From: Calvatia gigantea
Taxonomy: Eukaryota; Basidiomycota; Agaricomycetes; Agaricales; Lycoperdaceae
Direction of reading: 5' to 3'
Length of the DNA stretch: 22,500 nt
Assembly (NCBI GenBank): GCA_025093985.1
Contig: JACAAK010000010.1
Location: 1-22,500, forward strand
Shown here: positions 1 through 10,180 of the stretch, piece by piece
How positions within the stretch are numbered: the first letter of the stretch is position 1
Layout of the letters: the number at the start of each line of letters is the position of its first letter
Made by a program: the position numbers and the translations under genes
The notes under the pieces: generated by a model
The model's database searches: none
What the model was told of the DNA's origin: nothing
What the model saw: only the letters and a program-made list of their open reading frames with translations

Positions 1-283
1 CTAATATGAAAATGAGCACTACTAGACCGGTCAAAGACTTATAGTCTTGACTGCCCTTTCGCATCACACTTCCATATAGTAGGCAACCCACATTGTTTGT
101 CCCTGTTGTGTCACCCCGAGCGTGAGGCGTGTAGAATGTGTCCACAAACTATCTGGGCCCCCATGGGGAACTCTGTGGACCTCCCAACCCTTGGAATAAC
201 TTGTCATTGTGAAGTATAGTCCACCTGACAACATATTACAAAGCCAGGCACCGAGATAGCCTGGTAGAAACCGGTCAAAAGCT
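1..283. other. Unassigned flank, no supported gene
   Basis: An 80-codon minus-strand frame (64-306) starts inside the minisatellite and shows no domain, so it is not called as a gene. The motif ACCGGTCAAA appears near both ends of this flank (about 27-36 and 271-280), which hints at an internal duplication. Nothing else is recognisable. Confidence 0.4.
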
Positions 284-1046
284 AATATACTGACCACCGA
301 CCACATTACTGACTATATTAGTGACTACTGACCACATTACTGACTACATGGGTGACTATTGACTACATTAGTGACTACTGACTACATTAGTGACCATCGA
401 CCGTTTTACTGACTACATTAGTGACTACCGACCACTATACTGACTACATTAGTGACTACCGACGACATTACTTGACTACCGACTACATTAGTGACTACTG
501 GCTACATTACTGACCACCGACTACATTACTGACCACCGACTACATTAGTGACTACCGACTACATTACTGACTCATTAGTGACTACCAACCACTTTACTGA
601 CGACATGAGTGACTATTGACTACATTACTGACTACCGACCACTTTACTGACTACATTACTGACTACTGACTACATTACTGACCACCGACCACTTTACTGA
701 CTACATTACTGACCACCGACCACTTTACTGACTACATTACTGACTACTGACTACATTACTGACCACCGACCACTTTACTGACTACATTACTGACTACTGA
801 CTACATTACTGACCACCGACTACATTACTGACTACCGACTACATTACTGACTCATTACTGACCACCGACCACTTTACTGACTATATGAGTGACTATTGAC
901 CACATTACTGACTACCGACCACTCTACTGACTATATTACTGACTATTGACCACATTACTGACTACATTAGTGACTACCGACTACATTACTGACTACCAAC
1001 CACTTTACTGACTACATTACTGACTATATACTGACTACATAACTGA
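284..1046. repeat. Minisatellite of GACTACATTACT-type units
   Basis: Nearly the whole stretch is made of 12-bp (GACTACATTACT) and 19-bp (GACCACCGACCACTTTACT and variants) units arranged head to tail. Between about 640 and 840 they form a higher-order unit of about 50 bp (19+19+12) that repeats several times. Left-hand units are more divergent, with TTAGTGAC in place of TTACTGAC. Frequent stop codons in all frames rule out a repetitive protein. Confidence 0.9.
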
Positions 1047-1239
1047 CCCGTTGGTATCCAATCAGCCGCCGTTACTGTTAGCCATTATACTACACTTATA
1101 ATGCAGACTAGACTGCCGCTCCCACTATGACCACACCAGTTATGATGACATTGACTAATTGATACAACCACTGCTACTAATAGACTACAATAACTACTGA
1201 CTGACTAATAACACTATTGACCACTTACTGACCACTCTA
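1047..1239. other. Degenerate edge of the minisatellite
   Basis: Scattered GACTAC, GACCAC and ACTGACTG words persist up to the 5S terminator, mixed with unrelated sequence. No coding frame is supported. It reads as worn-out satellite between the array and the 5S gene. Confidence 0.5.
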
Positions 1240-1244
1240 CTATC

Positions 1245-1250
1245 AAAAAA
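1245..1250 (-). terminator. RNA polymerase III terminator of the 5S gene
   Basis: A run of six A on the plus strand is TTTTTT on the 5S coding strand, at and just after the mature 3' end. This is the standard Pol III stop signal. Confidence 0.85.
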
Positions 1251-1366
1251 CCACAGCACCCAGGATTCCCGCGTGGTCCCCCACCGTGGTACTAACTGGG
1301 CGGCACTCTGGTTAACTGCGCAGATCGGACGGGATGCGGTGCTTTCAGAGTCCTATGGCCGTGGAT
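1249..1366 (-). rRNA. 5S ribosomal RNA gene
   Basis: On the minus strand this 118-nt stretch begins ATCCACGGCCATAGGACTCT and ends GGTGCTGTGGTT, the classic termini of fungal 5S rRNA. The central conserved blocks are present: CATCCCGTCCGATCTGC, AGTTAACCAGAGTGCCGCCC, CCCAGTTAGTACCACGGTGG and GGACCACGCGGGAATCCTGG. The internal Pol III control region (box A to box C) is therefore intact by eye, and a six-T terminator follows directly. CpG sites are retained, unlike the decayed 18S copy nearby, so the gene may still be functional. It is a dispersed 5S, not part of an rDNA unit visible here. Confidence 0.95.
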
Positions 1367-1999
1367 ATTGTAGTCTAGCAGATCTGCTGGTTCGGTTGGG
1401 TCTGGCTTGTTCTCTTCTTTCCATACATCTTCTGTGATGGCCATGCTTTGGATTTTTTGGGTGACCTGGATACTCTGGTATGGAAAGTGGTAGTCTGATG
1501 AGCATCAGGTGAATTTGATTTCTCCTTTTTTCCAGTCCACTTCAGGGTTATGTTTGGTCAACCAGTTGTGTCCTAGGAATATTTCTGCTCTGTCTTGGAG
1601 TTGAACTACTGATGCTTCAATCGTCTCCTTGTGTCCCTTGATTTCCATCTCAATAGTGGCTGTTTCCATAACCTTTTCTCCTTGATTTGTTGTTCTATCA
1701 ACATTGAGGACTGTGATTTCTTGTTTTAGTTTTTTTATGGGGATTCATTCTTCATCTACAAGCTTTTTGCTGATGCTGCTGGTGGTGCATCCTGAATCAA
1801 CAATGGTGTCAACTGTGATTTCTTTGTTTGGAGTTTGAATAGTCCCTTTTAGGTTTAATTCACACTTTCATTTCTGAGGAATCATGTAGTATTTTTCTGA
1901 TACAATATCTTAGATACAGTTTGTTTGACTTGTGAGGTAGCACCTACTCAGAGTCTTCAGAAAAATCCTTCTGTTCTCCTGGGCTAGTTTCTTCTACTG
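1367..1999 (-). pseudogene. Ty3/gypsy pol remnant: aspartic protease
   Basis: The frame lies one base off gag. It contains an aspartic-protease active-site motif, IVDSGCTTSSIS (DSG codons around 1790-1798). About 90 codons later comes FLGHNWLTKHNPEVDWKKGEI, the ILG-type strand seen at the end of gypsy proteases. The frame is broken by several stops (TAG near 1996, then TAA and TGA codons before and after the active site, and a TGA after the WKKGEI segment). After PADLLDYN the sequence meets the first base of the 5S gene. No RT motif is present, so pol is truncated at the protease-RT boundary. Activity is not expected. Confidence 0.75.
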
Positions 2000-2000
2000 C

Positions 2001-3086
2001 TCAGATTTGTACTTTCTTAGGCACAGTGTAAACTTTGGCAATGTGACCTGTTTTTCCATAGTTATAACAGGTTAGCCCTTTGGGCTTCTTGCAGTCCTTG
2101 GCAATGTGGCTGAAAACACCACAATTGTAGCATTTTGGCTCCCCTTTTGCATTGAAGATGTGATGTCTGCTGCCTATCTCCATTGGTTCTCCCATTTCTC
2201 CATAGGTCATTCCAGTGTTGGTTTTCTTATCTCCTTGGTATTCTGATGCTTCATACTCCTGTCCCATGGCAAGAATGGCTTCTGTCCATTCTGCATAGGT
2301 GTCTGGTCTGGCATTAGGTGGGTAGCATGTGATGGTGTGGATAATGTCCTGCCTGGCATTTTTCTTGAGCAGGAACATTGCATGTTTGTTGTTTGTTTTT
2401 GCCTTGCTCTTTAGGACTTGGAACTTAATTAGGTAGTCAGCTGTGTTTTTGTTTCCTTGTTTGAATTTCTCAATTTGCCATTCTACTTTGCTGTTTGAAG
2501 CATTGTTGGAGAAGGTCTTCCTAAAGTCTTTGGAGAATGCTTTCCAATCTACTGAATCTTCTCCATCTAAGATTTGTGGGGCCTTCATGGCTATATAGGC
2601 TCCTGCTGTCCCTCCTCTCAGCCTGGCTAAGACTGCTATAGCCTTGTCATCTGCTGAGACTATTTTGTTGAATTTCATGAAGAGCATCATTGTTCTCCAC
2701 CAATCATCAAATTTGGTGCAGATGCCATCGAAAAACCCCAGGTCTAGTACTAAGCCTTTCCCATTGGGTGCTGTTGTGGGTACTACTGCATTGTCAGTCA
2801 TATCAGAGCTGGTTTCTGATTCTGTTTCATCTGAGCTTGATTTGTCTGATTTCTCCTATCCTAGGTTCTCCCAATGGGTTAACTCTTCCTCTGCTAGGTC
2901 AAGCCTGTTTAGAAGTTCTGATAGTGCTTCTTCTTCTATTGGGTTTGCTCTGGGTTCATCATGTGTTTCCTCAATTGGTTCTTCAGGTACTTCAGGGTTC
3001 CCTGTTTCTTCTTCATCTGATGTTTCGGATTTGTCATCGGTGACTTCGAGATTTGGCTCTCTGTATTTATCTGGGTTCAAGCTCAT
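2001..3086 (-). pseudogene. Ty3/gypsy gag polyprotein, interrupted by a TAG
   Basis: The start is the ATG at 3086, 85 nt downstream of the LTR. An acidic, Glu-rich N-terminal segment runs 76 codons to a TAG at 2856-2858, and the same frame continues to 2001, about 361 codons in all. The central part has the retrotransposon Gag pattern ([12 protein letters not shown], then [11 protein letters not shown] and TADYLIKFQ). The C-terminus carries two nucleocapsid zinc knuckles. The first, [14 protein letters not shown], is intact CX2CX4HX4C. The second, 2028-2069, reads [14 protein letters not shown], with two cysteines changed to tyrosine. Gag would form the retrotransposon particle and bind its RNA. 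A shorter protein could restart at the ATG at 2801. Confidence 0.85.
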
Positions 3087-3158
3087 ATACTAGCTCCTGG
3101 ATTGTCTTTGTTTTTGTTCAGGCCTGTTTCAGCCTACTCCTTGCAAGGTGAGGTGGGG

Positions 3159-3169
3159 ATGCTTAACCA
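3159..3169 (-). promoter_or_regulatory. Putative self-primer binding site of the gypsy element
   Basis: Two bases after the LTR end, the sense strand reads TGGTTAAGCAT. It is exactly complementary to ATGCTTAACCA inside the LTR (3263-3253), about 25 nt after the TATA box, where transcription would begin. In Tf1 the first 11 nt of the mRNA fold back onto the primer site; length and placement match here. A tRNA primer with the same 3' end is the alternative. Confidence 0.55.
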
Positions 3170-3171
3170 AA

Positions 3172-3475
3172 TGTTATGACGTTAGTCTGTTAAGACCTCA
3201 GGTTGCAGCTTGGGCTAAGTCTTGAGAGTGAGTAAGGGGAGAGGAACAAAGGTGGTTAAGCATACCAAATACAGTGGATGTATATATGCTTAAATACAGG
3301 GAGCCATCCAGTTGAATGGGTGGAGTAACTACGTGAAATGTCCAATCAGGCTGGCGTAGTAGTTAACACAAGTCATAGATGGGGATTGCTCAACAGGAAT
3401 AGCTGAAACAGATATACTAGGGACAGGAATGCAGACAAGGACAGGGCGCAACTTGAGTGGTAGAAAACCATAACA
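3172..3475 (-). repeat. Ty3/gypsy LTR (304 bp)
   Basis: It is bounded by a 7-bp terminal inverted repeat, TGTTATG...CATAACA. The gag leader begins on one side and 18S rRNA homology on the other, which fixes both ends. On the element's sense strand a TATATAT box (3287-3281) lies about 25 nt before the 11-mer ATGCTTAACCA. The partner LTR is outside the window or lost, so its age cannot be read. Confidence 0.8.
3281..3287 (-). promoter_or_regulatory. TATA box in the gypsy LTR
   Basis: TATATAT lies about 25 nt upstream of the putative transcript start ATGCTTAACCA on the element's sense strand. That spacing is normal for Pol II. Confidence 0.5.
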
Positions 3476-3538
3476 AGTTGGGGGCATTGGTATGGGTCGC
3501 TAGAGATGAAATTCTTGGATTGACTCAAGACCGACTAT

Positions 3539-3582
<44 letters not shown>

Positions 3583-3711
3583 GGTTAGGGGATCAAAAAT
3601 GATTAGATACCATTGTAGTCTTAATAGTAAACTATGCTGACTAGGGATCGGGCGACCTCAAATTTGATGTGTCGCTCAGCACCTTACGAGAAATCAAAGT
3701 CTTTGGGTTCT

Positions 3712-3752
<41 letters not shown>

Positions 3753-3876
3753 TGGAAGGGCACTACCAGGTATGGAGCCTGTGGCTTAATTTGACTCAAC
3801 ACAGGGAAACTCACCAGGTCCAGACATAACTAGGATTGACAGATTGATAGCTCTTTCATGATTTTATGGGTGGTGG
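3476..3876 (+). pseudogene. 18S rRNA fragment, left part
   Basis: It contains long exact blocks of eukaryotic small-subunit rRNA: GAAATTCTTGGATTGA, GCGAAAGCATTTGCCAAGGA, TGATTAGATACC, ACTAGGGATCGGGCGACC and GAAATCAAAGTCTTTGGG. The 5' end is cut by the gypsy LTR and the 3' end by the copia LTR at a GGTGG target (3872-3876). Together with the right part it covers roughly 770 nt of the middle to 3' part of 18S. Many CpG sites expected in 18S are TpG or CpA, so this copy is a relic and not part of working rDNA. Confidence 0.92.
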
Positions 3877-4283
3877 TGTTGAATCTCGATCCATACCACT
3901 ACGTTGGTTCAGTCTATTTATAACTGAAACGGATTCTTGAGTACTTCACTCTTGAAGAGAGATAACGAACAATGTACTAGACCACACTCTAGATTGCTGA
4001 TCATGGTCTATTAAATAGAACAATGTATGCAGTATGCTCTGTATATGCTACTGGCAGATAAGACCTCACCTGTATTAGGTAGAACAGCACACAGACCAGA
4101 GACATTAGATATATAAGACCTATGTAGTATGTGTACATTCCTTAGACAATTCAGTCTTTCCTCTGCCCATCATTCCTCTATAATATCCTCTAGCAACAAT
4201 CTACAATCAATACCTCAACAAACCCAGTGAGTACAACTCCCCTCCACCACTAGCTATGCTATCGTGGTGTACTCGTCTTAACA
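3877..4283 (+). repeat. 5' LTR of the copia element
   Basis: It begins TGTTGAATCTCG and ends CTTAACA. A TATTTATAA box lies about 40 bp in, and a second TATA-like ATATATAAG lies near 4110. It matches 10181-10587 with 14 differences. Its first 55 bp and the block at 4030-4129 also match the LTRs of the 12306-19077 element. Confidence 0.95.
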
Positions 4284-4295
4284 GGTTATGGGCCC
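4284..4295 (+). promoter_or_regulatory. Primer binding site for half tRNA-iMet
   Basis: GGTTATGGGCCC directly follows the LTR. It is complementary to the anticodon stem-loop of initiator tRNA-Met (GGGCCCAUAACC) and not to the tRNA 3' end. Drosophila copia uses the same kind of internal, half-tRNA primer. The same 12-mer follows the LTR of the second element at 18519-18508. Confidence 0.85.
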
Positions 4296-4481
4296 CAACC
4301 GCCACTCACTCAGACTGCGCTTTGCAATGCTAGTAGAGTATAGGAGGCTATGGTCGTATGCAACCTGGGAGACAGTGGCCCTTTGGTCCATTTGATCCCT
4401 AAGTCTGCCCCATGTTGTGACACGTGCATTACGCACTGCTGTCCTACATGATGCTAACGCATGTTTACCCTATTCTTAGAT
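4296..4481 (+). promoter_or_regulatory. Copia leader, conserved with the LARD
   Basis: This 5' untranslated stretch matches the minus-strand leader of the second element (18519-18324), including AACCTGGGAGACAGTGG and GTCCTACATGATGCT. Conservation in a gene-less element suggests packaging or dimerisation signals. A short leader ORF is possible, but the copia copy is frameshifted. Confidence 0.55.
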
Positions 4482-7400
4482 ATGTCTAAACCAGCTTCTG
4501 CTCTGCCAGGCTTTGTTCAAACCCCTAGCAGACAGCTTCCCATCCTTACTGGGACGGGTAACTACACCATTTGGTCACTTCGCCTTCGGTCTGCACTGAT
4601 GTGCATTTCCTTAAATGACTGCTCCTGGACTAGATGGGATTTCTCTGGAGCACAGGATGAACCCGTCCAATATGAGCAGCTTTATGGACCAGCTCACCCC
4701 GCCATTCCAGCTTCCGGCACTATGCCGGCACATTCCACATGACCAGGAACTCCAATTCCTGCGACTGCTGAGGAGTGCCGCAGTGTTGGAATGGCTAACA
4801 ACCTCCAAATGCGTGCTCTTGGGTTGATTGAGGCAACTCTCCCCAATAGCATGTTAAAGCATTCAGCTCAGAATGCACGCGCACTTTGGTCCCAGTTGCA
4901 GGGCCAATACGGCCTTCCTGGACCAGCGCAGGTCTATAATGAGTTCATATATGCAATCACGTTTGAGCTCCCTCTCGGCGGTGATCCTTCGCTCAAGATG
5001 AGCAAGCTCCAGCAAATCTTCGGGCAGCTTGATGCCATGGATAGTGGCATCGCCCCGGAGATCAAAACGATGATCCTCCTCCACTCCCTCCACCCATCTT
5101 TGAGCCATGTAGCTCAAACACTCCTCACCTTGAACACGTCGCTCCATGAGCTGATGTGGGACAAGGCCTGAAGTGGCATTATTGCCGCTTACGCCTCCAA
5201 CCAGACTGCCCACGTACAATGAGCGCGCTTTACTCCACGACAGGGAGGTGGGCAGCAGCAGCAAAAGCCATCTGGAGGAGAAGGCAACAGCGAGAAGAAA
5301 CGCTGATGGCACCCCCGAGGAAAAGGAAAGGGAAAGGGAAAGGAGGGAGGTGTGCAGGGCAATGCCGCCACCTCTTCCGGTTATATTCAGGACGTGGACT
5401 TTGTGTCGCAGGCACAAACGATGCCGCCACCTTCCACTTGTTCCCTTGTAGAAGCAATGCGTCGAGCCAAGACGCCTCCCATTGCCTCTAACTCTGCTGC
5501 CACTGGCAGCAATGCCACTCCACTCGTGTCGCGCATCACTGTGCCCGAGCCCAAAGCTCATCGCAAACCTTCGGTGAAAGCCAAGGTTACCGCACTGAAG
5601 AAGTGGGACGAACGTCTCAAATCAACTTCTTCGTTGGGCGAGAGTTCGGAGGAAATGTGGAAGCATTTTGACGAGATGGATGTTAAGCCTTCTCCATCCA
5701 CCGTTACAAGGGAGGAAGACGAGATCGTATGGCCAGCCCCTGTGTATAACAAGCCGGTGATTATCAAGAAACCCAAGCCGCTCAAGAAGAAGCAGGCACT
5801 GAAGGAGATTGAGTCTGTCCTCGAGTTGGTCCTAGATGACAACGACTTGGACACCGACTACAGTTCTGATGGAGGGTGTGGGTCAGTACCTTCAACTGAC
5901 TACTATTCTTGTTCTGATGCAGAGGATGATGTACAGTCCCATCAACAGATGGGACGGAATGATACAGACGCAGGGTCTGTCCACCTTGGAGCGGGACGCC
6001 CTGGAGATTCTGAGGATGAGTTGGGATGATGAGGTGGCCACCAAAGAGAGCGGGGCACCTATGCAGATGTAGCACGTTGCCCACCTCCTAAAGGGACTCA
6101 TCGTAGACACCGCTGTACAGACTTTGTAAACTGCAATGTATGCTGGAAGCATGCCTAAGGCGCTTCCCCTTCTGCTTATTCTGCTAGTGTGACTAAGCTG
6201 GAAAGTAAGATGAACACTACATATACTGTGAATAATCACGAGTATTCAGACAAGTTATGGTCAGAACTCCACGAAGAGCACGAGGATCTTAATCAGATCA
6301 TCACATATCACATCTGTGATTTGTCTCAGTGCCAAAAGTGTAGAGAAGAAGGGAATAAACACGCTGTGAATGACGCAGATTGGCTCCTCGATTCTTGAGC
6401 ATCATACCATGTCACCGGTTATCTCTCTGATTTCGCAGAGGTTAAGATGGGCCATTTCGGGCTTATACAAGCCGCTGGCAACCGGATCTATGAAATGACG
6501 GGACGAGGATCTGTGATCTTCCAGCATAACATGGTGGATAAAGGCAAGACCATGAGCGCTACTTTGAGTATTGCGCCAGTCTTTTATATCAAAGAAATCA
6601 CAGAACGGTTAATGTCCTCAGGCCAGATTCTTAGGAACGGCTATACCTTAGAGGCAACCGTTAAAGGGACCACCATCCGTGATAAATCAGGATGAGCTAT
6701 ATTGTCTGCCTGGCCTCATTGGTTGTTCAAAAACAACATATATACTGTGCATACGTATGTCTTGCATAATAGCAAGGAGAAGCCAGTTGCATTAATATTA
6801 TGCCAACTTGATTATATCGATTGGCATCGTCAAATGGGACATCCCTCGGATTGTGTGCTCTCCGAGCTTCCAAAGCACGTTGAGGGCATTGTGTCGATTC
6901 CTGCACCCTCTACTTGGAAAGGCATTTGCGACAGCTGTGCCAAGGGGAAAATGCATAATAACCCCTTTCCGATTAACCCCAAGCGAGCCACCGCAGTCTT
7001 TGAGCTATGTCACTCAGACTTGCTGGAACTGCCCGTCATTAGTTACCATAAATATAAATGGGCAATGACGTTCCTTGATGACTTTTCTTCTCATGCACAT
7101 ATAGTCCTCCTTCGAAAGAAGTCTGAGGCTTCTGAGAAGCTCATTCAGCTAATCAGTGCATTAGAGAACCTCTCTGGAATGTGAGTCAAATGACTTCGCA
7201 CCGATAATGGAGGAGAATATGTCAATGAGAAATTATTGGCAGGACTTGCAGCATGCGGAATCACCCACGAGACCACTGCTCCCTATGCGCATCAGCAGAA
7301 TGGGAGAGCAGAGTGACTGAACCGCACCCTACATGAAAAAGCCCAAGCTATATGGCTACAGGCATGTCTACCTGATTCATGGTGGGAGTTCGCATTGAAC

Positions 7401-10140
7401 ACAGCTGTGCATTTATATAATCGCATGCCAGTCCAGTGTCTACAGTAGAAGATACCTTTTGAGTGTTACTCGAGGGAAAAGCCAAACTTGTCCCATATTC
7501 GTGTGTTTGGATGTGGCACGTATGTATATCTACCCAATGAGATCCACCCAAACAAATTGTCCACAAAATCCGAGATTATAATCTTTCTTGGATATAAAGG
7601 TAGTAAAAACTACATCTTTATGTGGCACATGACAGGCAACATGATCTTTGTATCACCGAATGCCTTATTCGATGAGGGATATTTTCCCAAATGCCCTGAT
7701 TCAATTCCGGATAGCAGTAACCGGCCTAATCACGGAGGAGAGAGAAATCTGCCTAGACCAGGATTAGAGGACACACCACCTATTCCGCCATCTTCGGATG
7801 ATGCTGGAATTGTTCCACCTCCACCTGATCATCCAGTCAAATTACCTCCAACTTCTCCACCATTTAAACTGAAACATTCTCCACCTACACCTCCTTTACC
7901 CTGGTGTGATTCTACTCCGCCGGACAGCATTGATTCACGATGGCCATCACCTGGCAATACACCACCTTGGGTTCCTCCACCTGAGTCGCCACCTTTGCGT
8001 GGAACAACCGTTGAAGAGGAACCTGATTTACGTGATAATTGGCATGTGGACCGGGATGTATGGGATACCGAGAATGAGGAATTCCCAATCCTGGTTCCCA
8101 AACGTTGTGCTGTTGGTTCTGATCAGGTAGAGCTGCGTCGTTATGAACGACAGGGCAGGCCTCCTGTTAGACCAGGTGATACATATGGAGAGAACAGGCA
8201 TCCAATTTCGATTGAAAGAGAAATAGATCAGACTCACCGACAAGAGCAGCAGAGGCAAAGGCAGCGCATACGTGCCAATGCCCCTCCAGATGAGGTCATT
8301 CGTGAGTGAAGAGCAAGGACTAACCATCCTGAATATGTGAGGCAAAGAGTTTGTGCTGAGTGGTACCTGCCACAACCCTTTAATATGCCTCCATTTCAGC
8401 TCCCTCCATGTCCGGAACTGCCGCCCATGCCTGAAATCAATGATCCGACATCTCACGATGTTAACGAAATGGATATTGAAAGGCTTGTCGCTGAGGAAGG
8501 AGTAAAATTGATCGATTTCTTGATACAGATGGTACACAATACCACACACAGAAAGCCTGAAACTTTCCGTGACATGCTTAAGCTTCCTGAGCCTGTCAAG
8601 GCAAAATGGATGGCTGCGTGTATCGAGGAACTCAATGCGTTGAAGAAACGTGGGGTATATGAATTGGTAGATCTTCTGAAAGGGAGGAGGACGGTTAAAA
8701 ACCGTTGGGTATTTCTCGAAAAGTCGGATGGCCGCCTGCGAGCTCGCTTAGTTGTGAAGGGTTTCTCACAGATTGAAGGCATCGATTATAACGAGCTCTT
8801 CTCACCAGTTGTCCACTACGAGTCTGCGCGCGTAAGCTTCGCACTTGCTGCAATCCATGATTGGGATATGCATAGCATTGATGTAAAAACAGCCTATTTA
8901 CATATATGGCAAACTGGATGAGGAAATATACATGGAACAGCCCAAAGGGTTTCGACTTCCCGGGCAGGAAGGGAAGGTATGGAGACTTAAGCGAGTGATC
9001 TACAGCCTTAAACAAGCCAGTCACCAGTGGTGGAAAGAATTGCATCAATCTATGATTGAGCTGGGATTTACCTGCTGCAAATCCAACTACGCTGTATACT
9101 TTCACAGACATCCAAAGACGAAAGAGCTTGTAGTAGCCATCGTTTATGTTGATGACATGAATTTCTTGGGAAAGAAAAACTCCCCCCTCCTCAATGAGTT
9201 GAAGGGAAAGTTTACTAAAAAGTGGGAATGCAGAGATCACGGTCCCTGTGAAGAATTCCTTGGGATGAAAATCTCGAGGAATCGCTCCAAGCGACAAATC
9301 TTTATCCAACAGGTGAAATACCTGGATAAGATCTTGCAGCGCTTCCAGGTCCCACAGTCTGCCATGGCTAAAACACCATTACCTACTGGCTTTCAGTTCA
9401 TAACGAACAAAGAAACTGTGTCTAACCCCTTCCGTCAAAAGTACCAACAATTGGCTGGATCTTTAATGTACTTGATGATTGGTACTAGGCCTGACATAGC
9501 CTTTGCCATAGTTAAGCTGGCACAGTTTGCCGCTAACCCCGCACCTGAACACTATCATGCTGGAATTCACATACTAAAGTACTTGTCTATGATGAGGAAC
9601 TATGCGTTGAAATATGAAGGCGATACTGGAAAACCGATGGTGACATTGGAATGCCTTAGTGATTCAGATTGGGCTCAAGATACAGAAACCTGCCAATCTG
9701 TATTGGGAAACGTTTGTATGATCGCGTCCGGTGCTGTCACTTGGACTTCGCGACGACAAAAGACGGTTTCACTATTGTCCACTGAGGTGGAATATAAAGA
9801 ACTGTCTGACACTTCACAACAAGTGAAATGGCTGTCACAGCTTCTGGAGGAGCTCAAAATTGAGCACCCAACTCCTATTCTCTACGGTGACAACGATGGG
9901 TCCAAATTCTGGACTGAAAATCCCATTGTTGAAAAATGATCGAAGCACATGGATATTCATTACCACTATGTGCGAGAATTAGTCGAGGAGGGAATTATTG
10001 TTATTGGTGATGTGTCTTCACAAGACAATCCCGCTGATATCTTTACAAAGAATCTTGGCATAACCAAAATCAACCTCTTCCGTCCTGAGCTAGGATTGAT
10101 CTTCAGTTCCAACGTCGAAGCATGGGATAAAACCACTTGA
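4482..10140 (+). pseudogene. Copia gag-pol polyprotein, multiply broken
   Basis: One frame runs from the ATG at 4482 (an upstream in-frame ATG at 4461 is not conserved in the sister element) to about 8905, then shifts and ends at 10140. Gag comes first, with PILTGTGNYTIWSLRLR. The protease DSGA site is DS-stop-A at 6396. Integrase keeps HX4H (6825-6842), CX2C (6927-6938), DNGGEY (from 7203) and the catalytic Glu at 7311. RT keeps FSPVVHYESARV and YVDD (9145-9156). RNase H keeps SDSDWAQD and SKHMDIHYHYVRE. In-frame stops lie at 4740, 5169, 5220, 5304, 6027, 6030, 6156, 6396, 6693, 7182, 7191, 7314, 7446, 8307 and 9937. The frameshift falls in the RT active-site region after DVKTAYL. A proline-rich stretch (7750-8000) links integrase to RT. 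Confidence 0.93.
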
Positions 10141-10169
10141 TCGTTGAAGTGTTAATCTCCCTCCTTCAA

Positions 10170-10180
10170 GTGAGGAGGAG
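10170..10180 (+). promoter_or_regulatory. Polypurine tract of the copia element
   Basis: GTGAGGAGGAG ends exactly at the 3' LTR and would prime plus-strand DNA. The same tract precedes the 3' LTR of the second element (12874-12864, minus strand). Confidence 0.8.

Larger units (their letters stand above)
1367..3475 (-). mobile_element. Truncated Ty3/gypsy LTR retrotransposon
   Basis: Minus-strand order is LTR (3172-3475), primer site, gag (3086-2001), then a protease remnant ending at the 5S gene. Reverse transcriptase, integrase and the second LTR are missing from the window. The LTR is bounded by TGTTATG and CATAACA and abuts 18S rRNA sequence at 3476, so the element went into an 18S copy. 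The self-complementary primer arrangement places it tentatively with Tf1/sushi-type elements. Stops in gag and pol show that it is dead. Confidence 0.85.

Noticed and set aside
64..306. 80-codon minus-strand ORF as a gene
   Set aside because: The start lies inside the minisatellite, there is no recognisable domain and no promoter signal.
284..1046. CRISPR array
   Set aside because: Units are contiguous and similar throughout with no unique spacers, and the window is eukaryotic.
5173..5561. Several overlapping ORFs on both strands within copia gag
   Set aside because: They are other-frame shadows of the gag frame, which continues through this stretch apart from stops.
8890..8940. Intron in copia RT instead of a frameshift
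   Set aside because: Only a few bases need to be added or removed after DVKTAYL to restore YGKLDEEIYM, far too short for an intron.
4482..10140. TGA read as an amino acid (altered genetic code or recoding) to explain the copia frame
   Set aside because: The residues expected at the TGA sites differ by context (Gly in the protease DSGA site, Arg or Trp elsewhere), TAA and TAG also occur, and there is a frameshift. Mutational decay explains it better.
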